Origin: Verrucomicrobiaceae bacterium UBA2429
Lineage (GTDB): Bacteria > Verrucomicrobiota > Verrucomicrobiia > Verrucomicrobiales > Verrucomicrobiaceae
DNA length: 64,000 nt
Reading direction: 5' to 3'
NCBI GenBank assembly: GCA_002343505.1
Contig: DDQZ01000056.1
Location: 7,004 to 71,003 of the forward strand
The notes under the pieces are model-generated. The model saw nothing but the letters and a program-made list of their open reading frames with translations, was not told where the DNA came from and ran no database searches. This document shows positions 37,072 through 46,131 of this stretch, in pieces (position 1 is the first letter of the stretch; every line of letters begins with the position of its first letter). The position numbers and the translations under genes were made by a program.

Positions 37072-37100
37072 GACACTAGCGCCGGGAACCCCGTAGTGTC
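37072..37100 (+). promoter_or_regulatory. Dyad and possible promoter upstream of the secretion/pilus operon
   Basis: GACACTA (37072-37078) and TAGTGTC (37094-37100) form a perfect 7-bp inverted repeat with a 15-nt spacer, 36 bases before the start codon at 37137. TTGACA at 37070-37075 overlaps the left arm and TAGTGT at 37094-37099 (18-nt spacer) could be a weak -10. The dyad may be an operator overlapping the promoter or a leader hairpin. Confidence 0.4.
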
Positions 37101-37136
37101 CGAAATTCATCCCAATAAATCAGGCAAAACGCGCGC

Positions 37137-38789
37137 ATGTATTCGAACGAAGAGTATCTCCTGGAACTGCTCACCGAAGCAGGGCTGGTCATGGAAAGCG
37201 ACCTTCAGAAGGTCAAGACCACCAAGAAACCGAACGAGAGCACCCTGGAGGGCCTGATCAAAACCGGCGTCGTCAGCGACGAGCAGGTGGCGCAGACCGT
37301 GGCGGTGAACTCCGGCATGGAATTCATAGACCTGCACGGCTTCGCCGCCAGTCCGCAGCTCAAAACCCTGGTGCCAATGGAGGTGGCGCGGAAGTACAAG
37401 ATCGTGCCCGTGGGCATGAACGGCCCGGCCATGCAGATCGCCGTGTCGGACCCCTATGACTTCGAGACGCTCGACGCCCTGCCCCACGTCATCCAGCCGG
37501 ACCTCGAATACTTCTGCTCCACGCCCGCGCTGATCAGCGCGCTGCAGCTCAACGTGTACGGGAACGAGTTCGTCACCGACGCCTCCAGCGCCGCCGCGGG
37601 CGGCATGAAGAGCGACGACGCGCCTGTCATCAAGCTGGTGAACAACATCCTGCTGGAGGCCTTCAAAAACGGCGCGTCCGACATCCACATCGAACCTTTG
37701 GAAAAGGACATCCGCGTGCGCCTGCGCATTGACGGCGTCCTGCACGATGTGGAGCACCACCCCAAACGCCTGCACTCCGCCATCATCGCCCGCGTGAAGA
37801 TCATGTGCGGCACCATGAGCGTGGACGAGAAGCGCGTGCCGCAGGACGGGCGCATCCAGATGGCCTTCCAGGAAAAGGAGCTGGACATGCGCGTCTCCAT
37901 CATCCCCACCAACAACGGCGAGAGCGTGGTCATGCGCGTGCTGGACAAGAGCAGCCTGCGCCTCGGACTCTCCGACCTCGGCTTCCTCTCCGACGACCAG
38001 GACACTTTTGAAAAACTCATCACCCTGCCCGACGGCATCGTGCTGGTCACCGGGCCGACAGGGTCCGGGAAAACCACCACGCTTTACGCCTGCCTCAACT
38101 TCATCAACAGGCCCGACCGCAAGATCATCACCGTGGAGGACCCCGTGGAATACGAGCTGGCCGGCATCAACCAGGTCATGGTCAAGGAGGATGTGGGCAT
38201 GACCTTCGGCGCCGCCCTCAAAGCCATCCTGCGCCAGGCGCCCAACATCATCATGATCGGTGAGATTCGCGACCTGGAGACCGCCTCCATCGCCATCAAC
38301 GCCTCCCTCACAGGGCACCTGGTCTTCTCCACCCTGCACACCAACGACGCGCCCAGCTCCATCGCCCGCCTCGCCGACATCGGCGTCAAGCCCTTCCTCA
38401 TCGCCTCCGCCGTGCGCGGCATCCTGGCCCAGCGCCTGGTGCGCAAGCTGTGCGGAACCTGCAAGGAGCCGACCAGCCTCAACGAGCGCGAGATGCGCCA
38501 CCTGGGCCTGGAGGCCAGCCAGCTTTACAGCGCGAACATCATGGGCCCCAAAGGCTGCAACAAGTGCCGCGGGGCCGGCTTCAAAGGCCGCATGGTCATC
38601 GCCGAAATCTTCAAGGTGGACGACGAGGTGCGCAACATGGTCAACATGCAGCTCACCACCCCGCAACTGCGCAAGCGCGCCCGCGAGCTGGGCATGAGAA
38701 CCCTGCGCGAGGACGGCATCCGCAAGGTCATGGCCGGCATGACCACGGCCGGCGAGGTCATCGAGGCCACCATGGCCGACGCCGAATGA
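37137..38789 (+). CDS. gspE: GspE/PilB-family secretion or pilus assembly ATPase (first of two)
   Basis: The 550-residue cytoplasmic ATPase powers assembly of a type II secretion pseudopilus or type IV pilus. It has an N-terminal MshEN-type domain (to about 160), then the catalytic core with Walker A GPTGSGKT (306-313), the ITVEDPVEYEL Asp box, IMIGEIRDLETA Walker B and HLVFSTLHTNDA His box. A zinc-binding CxxC...CxxC (CGTCKE ... GCNKCRG) is near the C-terminus. It is followed after 48 bases by a paralogous ATPase, then GspF and a pseudopilin gene, all on the same strand. A dyad/promoter candidate lies just upstream. Confidence 0.95.
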   Translation: MYSNEEYLLELLTEAGLVMESDLQKVKTTKKPNESTLEGLIKTGVVSDEQVAQTVAVNSGMEFIDLHGFAASPQLKTLVPMEVARKYKIVPVGMNGPAMQIAVSDPYDFETLDALPHVIQPDLEYFCSTPALISALQLNVYGNEFVTDASSAAAGGMKSDDAPVIKLVNNILLEAFKNGASDIHIEPLEKDIRVRLRIDGVLHDVEHHPKRLHSAIIARVKIMCGTMSVDEKRVPQDGRIQMAFQEKELDMRVSIIPTNNGESVVMRVLDKSSLRLGLSDLGFLSDDQDTFEKLITLPDGIVLVTGPTGSGKTTTLYACLNFINRPDRKIITVEDPVEYELAGINQVMVKEDVGMTFGAALKAILRQAPNIIMIGEIRDLETASIAINASLTGHLVFSTLHTNDAPSSIARLADIGVKPFLIASAVRGILAQRLVRKLCGTCKEPTSLNEREMRHLGLEASQLYSANIMGPKGCNKCRGAGFKGRMVIAEIFKVDDEVRNMVNMQLTTPQLRKRARELGMRTLREDGIRKVMAGMTTAGEVIEATMADAE

Positions 38790-38837
38790 GCCGCCGCAGA
38801 ACCCTGAACCCGAGAACCCAAGACAAAGACAGACGCT

Positions 38838-40496
38838 ATGACAGCCCAAAACGTGGTGGACATGCTGGAGGCACGCGGAGTGATAGACAGCGGCCAGGCT
38901 TATGATTTGACGCAGGATGTGGTGCAGAACGGCAAGGACATCCTCCAGGCCCTGCTCGACTATGAGATCTTCCCCAACGAGGATGTCTTCTGGTCGCTCG
39001 TCGCCGAGGAGCTGGGCGCGGAGCACTTCGACCTCGCCTCCTTCGAGCCCGCCCCCTCCGTGGTCAACCTCATCCCCGGCGGCATGGCCCGCCTTTACGG
39101 CGCCTTCCCCGTCACCCTCGACGGGCGCGGCCTGCATGTGGCCTTCACCGACCCGCTCAACCCCCAGCTCGTCGAGGACCTGCGCTTCGGTCTCGACAAG
39201 ATCATCGTCCCCGTCGTGGCCCGCCGCAGCCAGGTGCAGGATCTCATAGACAAGCACTACGGCACCAGCGCTCCGAACATTGACGAGATCTTCGGCGGCC
39301 TCAAGGACGCCGGCAAAAACGCCCCCGAAGTTGAGGCCAACTCCGCGCCCATTGTCAAGTTCGTGGACCTGGTCATGACCCAGGCCATCAAGGAGCGAGC
39401 CTCCGACATCCACTTCGAGCCCTTCGAGCACGAATTCAAAATCCGCTACCGCGTGGACGGCGCGCTCTACGAGATGGCCCCGCCGCCCGTCCACCTGGCC
39501 ACCAGCGTCATCTCCCGCATCAAGGTCATGTCCAACATGAACATCGCCGAGCGCCGCATCCCCCAGGACGGGCGCATCATGACGGTGGTCAACGGCAAGG
39601 CGGTGGACATGCGCGTCAGCTCCCTGCCCACCCAGCACGGCGAGTCCGTGGTGCTGCGCGTGCTTGACCGCTCCTCCATCCAGCTCGAGCTCACCGACCT
39701 CGGCATGCCCGGGCCTTTGCGCGACTACATTGAGGACACCATCGAAAAGCCCAACGGCATCTTCATCGTCACCGGCCCCACCGGCGCGGGCAAGACCACC
39801 ACCCTCTACGCCTGCCTGCGCAAGATCAACACCGTGGACAGCAAGCTGCTCACCGCCGAGGACCCCGTGGAATACGAGCTCGACGGCATCATGCAGGTGC
39901 CGGTCAACGACGCCGTCGGCCTCACCTTCGCCCGCGCCCTGCGCGCCTTCCTCCGCCAGGATCCCGACCGCATCATGGTCGGCGAGATGCGCGACAAGGA
40001 GACCGCGCAGATCGCCATCCAGGCCTCCCTCACAGGGCACCTTGTGCTCAGCACCCTCCACACCAACGACGCCGCCGGCGCCGTCACCCGCCTCGTGGAC
40101 ATGGGCGTGGAGCCCTTCCTCGTCGCAGCCACTCTTGAGGGCGTGCTCGCCCAGCGCCTGCTGCGCACCATCTGCAAAAACTGCCGCGCCCCCTACGAGC
40201 CGAGCCAGTCCATCCTCAACCAGCTCAACCTCTCCGCCGACGACATCGGCGGCAAGCACTTCTACACCGGCAACGGCTGCGACAAGTGCGGCGGCAGCGG
40301 ATACAAGGGCCGCAAAGGCATCTATGAGCTGCTCGACGTGACGGATCCCATCCGCGAACTCATCACCCAGAAGGCCCCCACCCTCGTGCTCAAGCAAAAG
40401 GCCATCGAACTTGGCATGCAGACCCTGCGCGAGGACGGCCTGCGCAACATCTACGAGGGCGAGACCACCATTGAGGAGGTTCTCAAATACACCTGA
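38838..40496 (+). CDS. gspE: GspE/PilB-family ATPase (second, tandem paralogue)
   Basis: The 552-residue protein has the same architecture as its upstream neighbour: MshEN-like N-terminus, Walker A GPTGAGKT (313-320), AEDPVEYELDG, IMVGEMRDKETAQ, HLVLSTLHTNDA, and a C-terminal zinc motif (CKNC ... GCDKCGG). Sequence identity to the first ATPase is moderate outside the motifs, so the duplication is old. Both copies keep all catalytic motifs and look active; neither resembles the retraction ATPase PilT, which lacks the zinc motif and MshEN domain. Confidence 0.95.
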   Translation: MTAQNVVDMLEARGVIDSGQAYDLTQDVVQNGKDILQALLDYEIFPNEDVFWSLVAEELGAEHFDLASFEPAPSVVNLIPGGMARLYGAFPVTLDGRGLHVAFTDPLNPQLVEDLRFGLDKIIVPVVARRSQVQDLIDKHYGTSAPNIDEIFGGLKDAGKNAPEVEANSAPIVKFVDLVMTQAIKERASDIHFEPFEHEFKIRYRVDGALYEMAPPPVHLATSVISRIKVMSNMNIAERRIPQDGRIMTVVNGKAVDMRVSSLPTQHGESVVLRVLDRSSIQLELTDLGMPGPLRDYIEDTIEKPNGIFIVTGPTGAGKTTTLYACLRKINTVDSKLLTAEDPVEYELDGIMQVPVNDAVGLTFARALRAFLRQDPDRIMVGEMRDKETAQIAIQASLTGHLVLSTLHTNDAAGAVTRLVDMGVEPFLVAATLEGVLAQRLLRTICKNCRAPYEPSQSILNQLNLSADDIGGKHFYTGNGCDKCGGSGYKGRKGIYELLDVTDPIRELITQKAPTLVLKQKAIELGMQTLREDGLRNIYEGETTIEEVLKYT

Positions 40497-40543
40497 CGCG
40501 TGCGCCTCCCGCCAATTTTGTCAGTTCCGACACCATTTATTTA

Positions 40544-40574
40544 TTGGACATTTTCCGCCACACCCCGGTAATCT
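40544..40574 (+). promoter_or_regulatory. Possible promoter before gspF
   Basis: The 114-base gap between the second ATPase gene and gspF is AT-rich in its middle. TTGGAC (40544-40549) and TAATCT (40569-40574) are separated by 19 bases and could be a weak promoter giving gspF and the pilin gene extra transcription. No terminator-like hairpin was seen in the gap. Confidence 0.25.
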
Positions 40575-40610
40575 GCATTTGTTTTAGAATTCCGCTCCGC
40601 CATCCCCTTT

Positions 40611-41888
40611 ATGCCGAAGTTCCTATACATCGCCCTCGATCAAAACGGTCAAGAAGTCACAGGCGAACTCGACGCCGCCAACGAGGCTGAAGCCGTCAAC
40701 CTTCTGCGCCAAAGCCAGCTCTACCCCACCCAGGTGGCACAGGAGGGCAGAGGCGACGCGGCGGTCAAAAAAGCCGCCAAAACCACCGCCGCCAAATCCA
40801 AGGGCAAGACCGCCGTCAAAGCCGGAGCCAATGCCAAGGTCAAGCCCAAGACCTTGATGATCTTCACCCGGCAGCTCGCCACGCTCATTGACTCCGGCCT
40901 GCCCCTGCTGCGCGGCCTGACTGTGCTCAGCCGCCAGGAGCCGAACCCCGTCATGAAGAGCACGGTCAGCACCATCGCCGACAACGTGCAGACCGGAAGC
41001 ACCTTCTCCGAGACGCTCTCGCAGTACCCGAAGATCTTCAACAAGCTCTACATCAACATGGTCAAGGCCGGCGAGCTCGGCGGCGTGCTCGAAATCGTGC
41101 TCAACCGCCTCGCCGAATACCAGGAAAAGGCCCAGAAGCTCAAGAACAAGGTCGTCGCAGCGATGGTGTACCCCATCATCGTCATGTTCATCGCCCTGGC
41201 CATCATGGTCTTCCTTATGCTGGTCATCGTCCCTCGCTTCGAAAAGATTTTCGAGGACATGCTGGGAGATAAAAACAAGCTGCCCGAACTCACCAAGTGG
41301 GTCATCGGGTTCAGCCGGTGGATGGGTGACAATGTGCTCTGGCTCGGCCTCGGCATTGTGGTCGTTGTCGTCGTATGGAAAATGTTCGCCTCCACCCCCG
41401 GCGGAAGGCGCTCCATTGACTCAATGAAGCTCAAGCTGCCGCTCTTCGGTGATGTGCAGCGCAAGACCGCCATCTCCCGCTTTACTCGCACCCTCGGCAC
41501 ACTCGTCACCTCTGGTGTGCCCATCCTCCAGGCCCTGAACATCACCCGCGAGACCGCCGGCAACACCGTTGTCTCCGAAGCCATCACCAAGGTTCACGAC
41601 GCCGTCAAAGAGGGCGAGTCCATGGTCGGCCCGCTGGAGGCCAGCAATGTCTTCCCGCCCATGGTCATTTCCATGGTGGACGTGGGCGAGGAAACCGGCC
41701 AGCTCCCCGAGATGCTGCTCAAGATCGCGGATGTGTACGAGGACGAGGTGGACAACTCCGTCTCCGCCCTCACCTCCATGCTCGAACCGCTCATGATCGT
41801 GCTGCTCGCGCTCGTGGTCGGTGTCATCGTCATGGCGCTTTTCCTCCCGCTCATCGAGGTCATCAAGGGCCTCAGCGCCGGGGGCTGA
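40611..41888 (+). CDS. gspF: GspF/PilC-family inner-membrane platform protein
   Basis: The 425-residue protein has two GspF (T2SSF) domains with the usual three membrane segments (around VYPIIVMFIALAIMVFLMLV, VLWLGLGIVVVVVVW and MIVLLALVVGVIVMALF). Conserved family phrases are FTRQLATLIDSGLPLLRGL, MVKAGELGGVLEIVLNRLA, and in the second half TLVTSGVPILQAL and MVDVGEETGQLPEML. An Ala/Lys-rich insert (roughly residues 50-82) separates the N-terminal segment from the first domain and is unusually basic. It links the ATPase to the pseudopilus in the membrane. Confidence 0.95.
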   Translation: MPKFLYIALDQNGQEVTGELDAANEAEAVNLLRQSQLYPTQVAQEGRGDAAVKKAAKTTAAKSKGKTAVKAGANAKVKPKTLMIFTRQLATLIDSGLPLLRGLTVLSRQEPNPVMKSTVSTIADNVQTGSTFSETLSQYPKIFNKLYINMVKAGELGGVLEIVLNRLAEYQEKAQKLKNKVVAAMVYPIIVMFIALAIMVFLMLVIVPRFEKIFEDMLGDKNKLPELTKWVIGFSRWMGDNVLWLGLGIVVVVVVWKMFASTPGGRRSIDSMKLKLPLFGDVQRKTAISRFTRTLGTLVTSGVPILQALNITRETAGNTVVSEAITKVHDAVKEGESMVGPLEASNVFPPMVISMVDVGEETGQLPEMLLKIADVYEDEVDNSVSALTSMLEPLMIVLLALVVGVIVMALFLPLIEVIKGLSAGG

Positions 41889-41925
41889 TCCCGGAGCGTT
41901 TTAAAAACCGCCACCCCCGCCAACC

Positions 41926-42588
41926 ATGAAAACCCCCATGCTGAAACACAGCCGGGCAGGCTTCACCCTGATCGAGCTGCTCATCGTCATCACCATCATC
42001 GCGCTGCTTTTTGGCCTCACCATCGGCGGCTTCACCTATGCGCAGCGCTTTGCCAACCGCAGCAAGACCGCCGCCACCATCAAGGCCGTGCAGAGCGGCC
42101 TGGAGCGCTACAACACCGAGTTCGGAGAGTACCCCGAACCGGCCAGCCCTGGTGACACGATCTCCATCCAGGACAAAACCTACACCGTCTCCGGCGCGTC
42201 CATGCTCTACCAGGCCATGAGCGGCGACGGCTATGACGCCATCAAAATAGCCGTGACCCCCGCCAACGCCGGCAATCCCCAGTCCAACGGCCAGGTCGAA
42301 GCTGACGAGTCGAGAAACACGATGATCACCGACATGCCCAAGGACATCTGGCGCGAACTGGAAGGCCGCTTTTTCCTCATAGACGGCTTCAGCAAGCCCA
42401 TCCAGTACGTCAAAGCGCTACCCCAGAACCTCACCGGGGGCGCGGGCGCGAACCCGACCACCATCAACACCCATTATGATCTCTGGTCCTATGGCGAGGA
42501 CGAGGAAAACACGATGTCCACATCCATCGAATCCAATGCAGGAGGCCCTCTCAGGCAGGCCAGCGAGAAGTGGATCAAGAATTGGTGA
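41926..42588 (+). CDS. Type II secretion major-pseudopilin/type IV pilin-like protein
   Basis: The 220-residue product carries a prepilin N-terminus: basic leader MKTPMLKHSRAG, cleavage after Gly12, then FTLIELLIVITIIALLFGL with Glu at mature position 5, the prepilin-peptidase and methylation signature. The mature domain (QSGLERYNTEFGEYP) has the GspG/pilin helix followed by a variable beta part ending in WKIK-like sequence. No prepilin peptidase gene lies in the window. It is the last gene of the operon; a hairpin follows at 42598. Confidence 0.9.
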   Translation: MKTPMLKHSRAGFTLIELLIVITIIALLFGLTIGGFTYAQRFANRSKTAATIKAVQSGLERYNTEFGEYPEPASPGDTISIQDKTYTVSGASMLYQAMSGDGYDAIKIAVTPANAGNPQSNGQVEADESRNTMITDMPKDIWRELEGRFFLIDGFSKPIQYVKALPQNLTGGAGANPTTINTHYDLWSYGEDEENTMSTSIESNAGGPLRQASEKWIKNW

Positions 42589-42594
42589 CGCTAT

Positions 42595-42622
42595 CCCGGC
42601 GCCTCGCCACGCGGCGCCCGGG
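42595..42622. terminator. GC-rich hairpin between convergent pilin and sulfatase genes
   Basis: GGCGCC (42598-42603) pairs with GGCGCC (42613-42618), extended by CCC and GGG arms with one bulged C. It sits in the 39-base gap between two convergent genes and could act in both directions. No T tract is present. Confidence 0.4.
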
Positions 42623-42627
42623 GGGCC

Positions 42628-44013
42628 TCACTGCAACTGCGGCGCGCCCGGTGTCATGGCCGCCTGATGCGTCCGCACAGCGTCCTGGATGCGGGCGATG
42701 ACATCGGGATGAGTCGCAGCCATGTCCCGCTTTTCCGAAGGGTCCAGCCCCAGGTGGAACAGCAGCGGCCTCTCATGCGCCTCCGCTTTCGGCTGGCCAT
42801 AGCCGGTCTGCGTCTTGAAGTGCGCTTTCCATTCCCCCAGCCGGCAGGCGAAGATTTGATCGCCGCGGTAATAGAAGAAGGGCCGCTCCGGCAATGAACG
42901 CCCGGCAAACAGCATGGGAGCCAGATCAACACCGTCGAGAGTGACACCAGCGGGCCTTTCCACGCCCGCCAGAGCCAGCGCGGTGGGGAACAGGTCCATC
43001 ATGTGCGCCACAGCGCTGGTCACGCCCGGCTGGACGCGCCCGGGCATCCACGCGATGCCCGGCACGCGCATCCCGCCCTCCCAGGTGCTGCCCTTCCCGT
43101 CTTTGAGCAGACCCGCGCTGCCGCCCTGGCTGCCCATGATGAGCCAGGGGCCGTTGTCACTGGTAAAAAAGACCAGCGTGTTCCCCGCCAGCCCCTCTTT
43201 TCTCAAAGCGTCGAGGATTTGTCCCGTGCTCCAGTCAAGTTCCTCGACCGCGTCCCCGTAAATGCCCGCCCGGCTCCTGCCTTTGAATTGCGGTGAGGCG
43301 AACATGGGCACATGCGGGAAGGTGTGCGCCAGATAGAGGAAAAATGGGCCGCCCTTCTTCTCCGTGATGAATTTGACCGCCTCCTCCGTGTAGCGGCGGG
43401 TCAGCGTCGTCTGGTCCGCCGGCTGCTCGACCACTTTGCCATCGCGCATCAGCGCCACATTCCATCCGTCCTGCGGTGGATTCGGCGAGCCGCTGGAGCC
43501 TTTCGGCAGGCCGGGGCGCCCGTCCATGTCATTCGAGTATGGCAGACCGAAGCTGCTGTCGAACCCGTGGTCCAGCGGACGTCCTCCCTCATGAATGCCG
43601 AGGTGCCACTTGCCCACATGCGCCGTGGCATAGCCGCGCGCCTTGAGCGCGCGCGCCAGTGTCACCTCCGACTGCGGCAGCCCGCCCTTGGAGTTCGCAA
43701 ACAAAACCCTGCGCGCCCCCGGTGTCTCGCACATGCCGCTGCGGATGGGGTAGCGCCCGGTCAGGAGCGCCGCGCGGCTCGGTGTGCAAACCTCCGCCGC
43801 GGAGTAAAAATCCGTGAATCTCAGCCCCTCCGCAGCCATGCGGTCCAGGTTCGGGGTGCGGATCACCGGCGATCCCTGGCAGCCGAGATCGCCGTATCCA
43901 AGATCATCGGCAAACAGGATCACCACATTCGGCGGTGCGGCGGGAAACTTGACCTGACTGAATGCGGCAAAGACGCAGGTGTAAAGAATGAGACGCGGCA
44001 GGAGCTTGGGCAT
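42628..44013 (-). CDS. Secreted sulfatase (arylsulfatase type)
   Basis: The ATG at 44011-44013 gives 461 residues with a signal peptide (MPKLLPRLILYTCVFAAF). The formylglycine motif is CTPSR with Cys76, followed by LLTGR. Metal ligands are visible in ILFADDLGYGDLG and late in FFTSDNGPW, and an HVGKWHLG catalytic segment is present. It most resembles family S1 arylsulfatases such as N-acetylgalactosamine-6-sulfatase-like enzymes. Activity needs a formylglycine-generating enzyme, which is not recognisable in the window. Probable substrate: a sulfated polysaccharide. Confidence 0.93.
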   Translation of the reverse strand: MPKLLPRLILYTCVFAAFSQVKFPAAPPNVVILFADDLGYGDLGCQGSPVIRTPNLDRMAAEGLRFTDFYSAAEVCTPSRAALLTGRYPIRSGMCETPGARRVLFANSKGGLPQSEVTLARALKARGYATAHVGKWHLGIHEGGRPLDHGFDSSFGLPYSNDMDGRPGLPKGSSGSPNPPQDGWNVALMRDGKVVEQPADQTTLTRRYTEEAVKFITEKKGGPFFLYLAHTFPHVPMFASPQFKGRSRAGIYGDAVEELDWSTGQILDALRKEGLAGNTLVFFTSDNGPWLIMGSQGGSAGLLKDGKGSTWEGGMRVPGIAWMPGRVQPGVTSAVAHMMDLFPTALALAGVERPAGVTLDGVDLAPMLFAGRSLPERPFFYYRGDQIFACRLGEWKAHFKTQTGYGQPKAEAHERPLLFHLGLDPSEKRDMAATHPDVIARIQDAVRTHQAAMTPGAPQLQ

Positions 44014-44182
44014 GATCGCTGATAACCCATCCCGGTTCATTGATCTTGCGGGAATATGCCGCGCCCTGCGAAGGCGCGCCACGATGCCTTGTCTCGCTGG
44101 AACAGACAAATGCCCTCGGCACACGCAAGTTTTTCAGATTTCCCTTTGACCCCGCACCTGCATGGACAAGCGTGGCGGTGCC

Positions 44183-44656
44183 ATGAATCTTTTCATCTCA
44201 TCCTCCCGGGTTCTCGCCGCTTTGATCTTCATGCAAGCCGTGCTTCCGCTCGAAGTGGATGCCAAAAGCGGCGAAGAACTGAGGGCAATGTACACCAGGT
44301 TCTTGAAAAAAGAGGGTTATCAACCCGAAGTGGATGGTGATGGCGACGTGGTTTTCAAACACGAAGGCAAAACCTACTTCATTGATGTTCACGATAAGGA
44401 CTCGGAGTTCTTCATGATCGCCCTTCCCAACATCTGGCCGATTGAGAGCTCCGTGGAGCGCAGGAAGGTTCTCGCGGCCGCTGATGAGACAAATCAGGAG
44501 ACCAAAATGGCCAAGATTTACACCAAGGGCGACAACGTCTGGGTCACAGCGGAGTCATTCGTCGCCATCCCGGAGGATTTTGAAGACGTTTTCAAGCGCA
44601 TGTTGAGCTCGATTGTCACGGCTGTGGACTTGTTTGCGGACAAGATGCGGGAGTAG
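44183..44656 (+). CDS. Small secreted protein, YbjN/chaperone-fold-like, unknown function
   Basis: The 157-residue product has a signal sequence (MNLFISSSRVLAALIFMQAVLPLEVDA) and a compact alpha/beta domain: RAMYTRFLKKEGYQPEVDGD, GDVVFKHEGKTYFIDVHD, then helices with SVERRKVLAAADETNQETK and a C-terminal helix. The pattern resembles YbjN or type III-chaperone-like folds, but I would not assign a function. An in-frame GTG-preceded frame begins slightly upstream; the ATG at 44183 places the leader correctly. Lower GC than neighbours. Confidence 0.65.
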   Translation: MNLFISSSRVLAALIFMQAVLPLEVDAKSGEELRAMYTRFLKKEGYQPEVDGDGDVVFKHEGKTYFIDVHDKDSEFFMIALPNIWPIESSVERRKVLAAADETNQETKMAKIYTKGDNVWVTAESFVAIPEDFEDVFKRMLSSIVTAVDLFADKMRE

Positions 44657-44715
44657 CTCACCCGACCTGGAAAACCGGCGCTTCCACATCTCATGCTCCC
44701 CATGCCGGACGCGCG

Positions 44716-45999
44716 TCACTGCAACCGGTAGAAACCATCCGGATTGTACAGCCAGTAGGCGTCGAGGGGATTCAGTCTTGGCAGCAGGGCGATGGGTTTG
44801 CCGCGCTCGTCGTTCGACTCGATGATCTCCGTCTGCGGCGGCATGCCGGGCAGGCGCGGGGCGCTGGTGGTCGAGGCGGCCTGCTGGCTGTCGGGGTGGC
44901 GCAGCAGGGAGGTCTCCTCAATGTCTTCGACGATCTCGTCCACCCACTTGAGTTTGCGCGCGTTGTCGGCGAACTCGCTCCAATCCCCGGTGGACGCCTC
45001 CTGATACATGCGGGCGATGAACTCCTCCCGGGTCAGCCCCATCTTTTCCGCCACCGGGTCGGCGAGACGACGCCACCATTCCTCAAGCTGCTTCACATTT
45101 TCCCGGTGCTGGGTGAGGTTTCCGGCGACGCCCACGGAGAGCTGGTGGTGAAGCAGGATGGCGTTGGGATAGGCAAAGGATTTTTTGGAGACGGTGGTGA
45201 TGCAGGCGGCCATGCTGGCGGCGAAGGACTTCACCACGGTATGGACGGGCGCTTTGGAGCCGTGCATGGCTTTGATGATCTTGTAGCCCGCCATGACACT
45301 GCCGCCGGGGCAGTCGTCTATGACAATGAAGATGGGCGCCTCCGAGTCGCGGTTGTTGAAGTAGGCGATGCGGTCGGCGATGTGGTCCGCGGTCTTGGCG
45401 GTGATGACGCCATTGAGCGCAATGCGGCGGTCTGATATGACCAGCTTGCCACCCTGGTGCGGGTCCTTGAGATACTCGGGCGCCTTGCCGACGGCGTGAG
45501 TGCGCGCCTCGGCCTCCTTTTGCTGGAGCTCGATCTGGAGCGTGATCTCGTTCGTCCTGGCGCGCACCTCGTTCTCCTTTTTGCGCATCTCGAAACTTTG
45601 CAGTTCGACCTCGTTCTTCGCGATCACAGCCTCGATCACGAGGCGCTCGCTCTTGCGGCGCAATTCCAGCAGATCGGGATCATCAGCACTGCGGCGCTTG
45701 ATTTCAGCCAGGTCCATGCGCGTCTTTAAATCCTCCATCTGCGCCTGGATCTCCGCGACCGCGCGTTTTTGCCCGGCCAGCTTTTCGTCCAGCCGCGCCT
45801 GCTCCAGGGCGAGCTGCGCGGTGATCTTGCTCCTCTCGGCTTCGAGACGCGCTGTCTCCGCCTTGAGTCCGGCCAGCGGGTCGGCGGGTTCGTCCTTTTT
45901 GGATTCCGCGGCGGGCGCGTCCACCGGCTTTTCCTCAGCGCCGGTGAGTGTGGAGAGGCTGCAAAACAGGAGCGGCAAAAGAAGGAGGTGGATTTTCAT
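44716..45999 (-). CDS. Exported ClpP-like serine protease with N-terminal coiled coil
   Basis: The 427-residue protein begins with a signal peptide (MKIHLLLLPLLFCSLSTLTG), then a charged coiled-coil stretch (about 45-175, with LEAERSKITAQLALEQARLD). The C-terminal ClpP/crotonase-type domain has DDCPGGSVMAGYKI, the catalytic serine in SFAASMAAC (Ser262), and the histidine in LLHHQ (His285); an Asp near STGDW would complete the triad. Canonical ClpP is cytoplasmic and has no leader or coiled coil, so this is a distinct exported relative, perhaps closer to SppA/NfeD-type membrane proteases in role. Divergent from a sulfatase gene. Confidence 0.85.
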   Translation of the reverse strand: MKIHLLLLPLLFCSLSTLTGAEEKPVDAPAAESKKDEPADPLAGLKAETARLEAERSKITAQLALEQARLDEKLAGQKRAVAEIQAQMEDLKTRMDLAEIKRRSADDPDLLELRRKSERLVIEAVIAKNEVELQSFEMRKKENEVRARTNEITLQIELQQKEAEARTHAVGKAPEYLKDPHQGGKLVISDRRIALNGVITAKTADHIADRIAYFNNRDSEAPIFIVIDDCPGGSVMAGYKIIKAMHGSKAPVHTVVKSFAASMAACITTVSKKSFAYPNAILLHHQLSVGVAGNLTQHRENVKQLEEWWRRLADPVAEKMGLTREEFIARMYQEASTGDWSEFADNARKLKWVDEIVEDIEETSLLRHPDSQQAASTTSAPRLPGMPPQTEIIESNDERGKPIALLPRLNPLDAYWLYNPDGFYRLQ

Positions 46000-46131
46000 C
46001 GCGCCATTAAACGGCATGAGCCGGGATCTTTCAGCAGGAATTCCCGCCGAGGCAAAAACAGCGCTCGCGCCGGCGGATGAAAGCCGCCGTCCGCGGCATC
46101 GTTCCTTTGCGCCTGCCACCGGTTCTTTTTC

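Noticed and set aside
37107..40397. Very long open frame on the minus strand opposite the two GspE genes
   Set aside because: It is the complement of two strongly conserved ATPase genes; its translation is His/Ala/Val-rich low complexity, as expected of antisense GC-rich codons.
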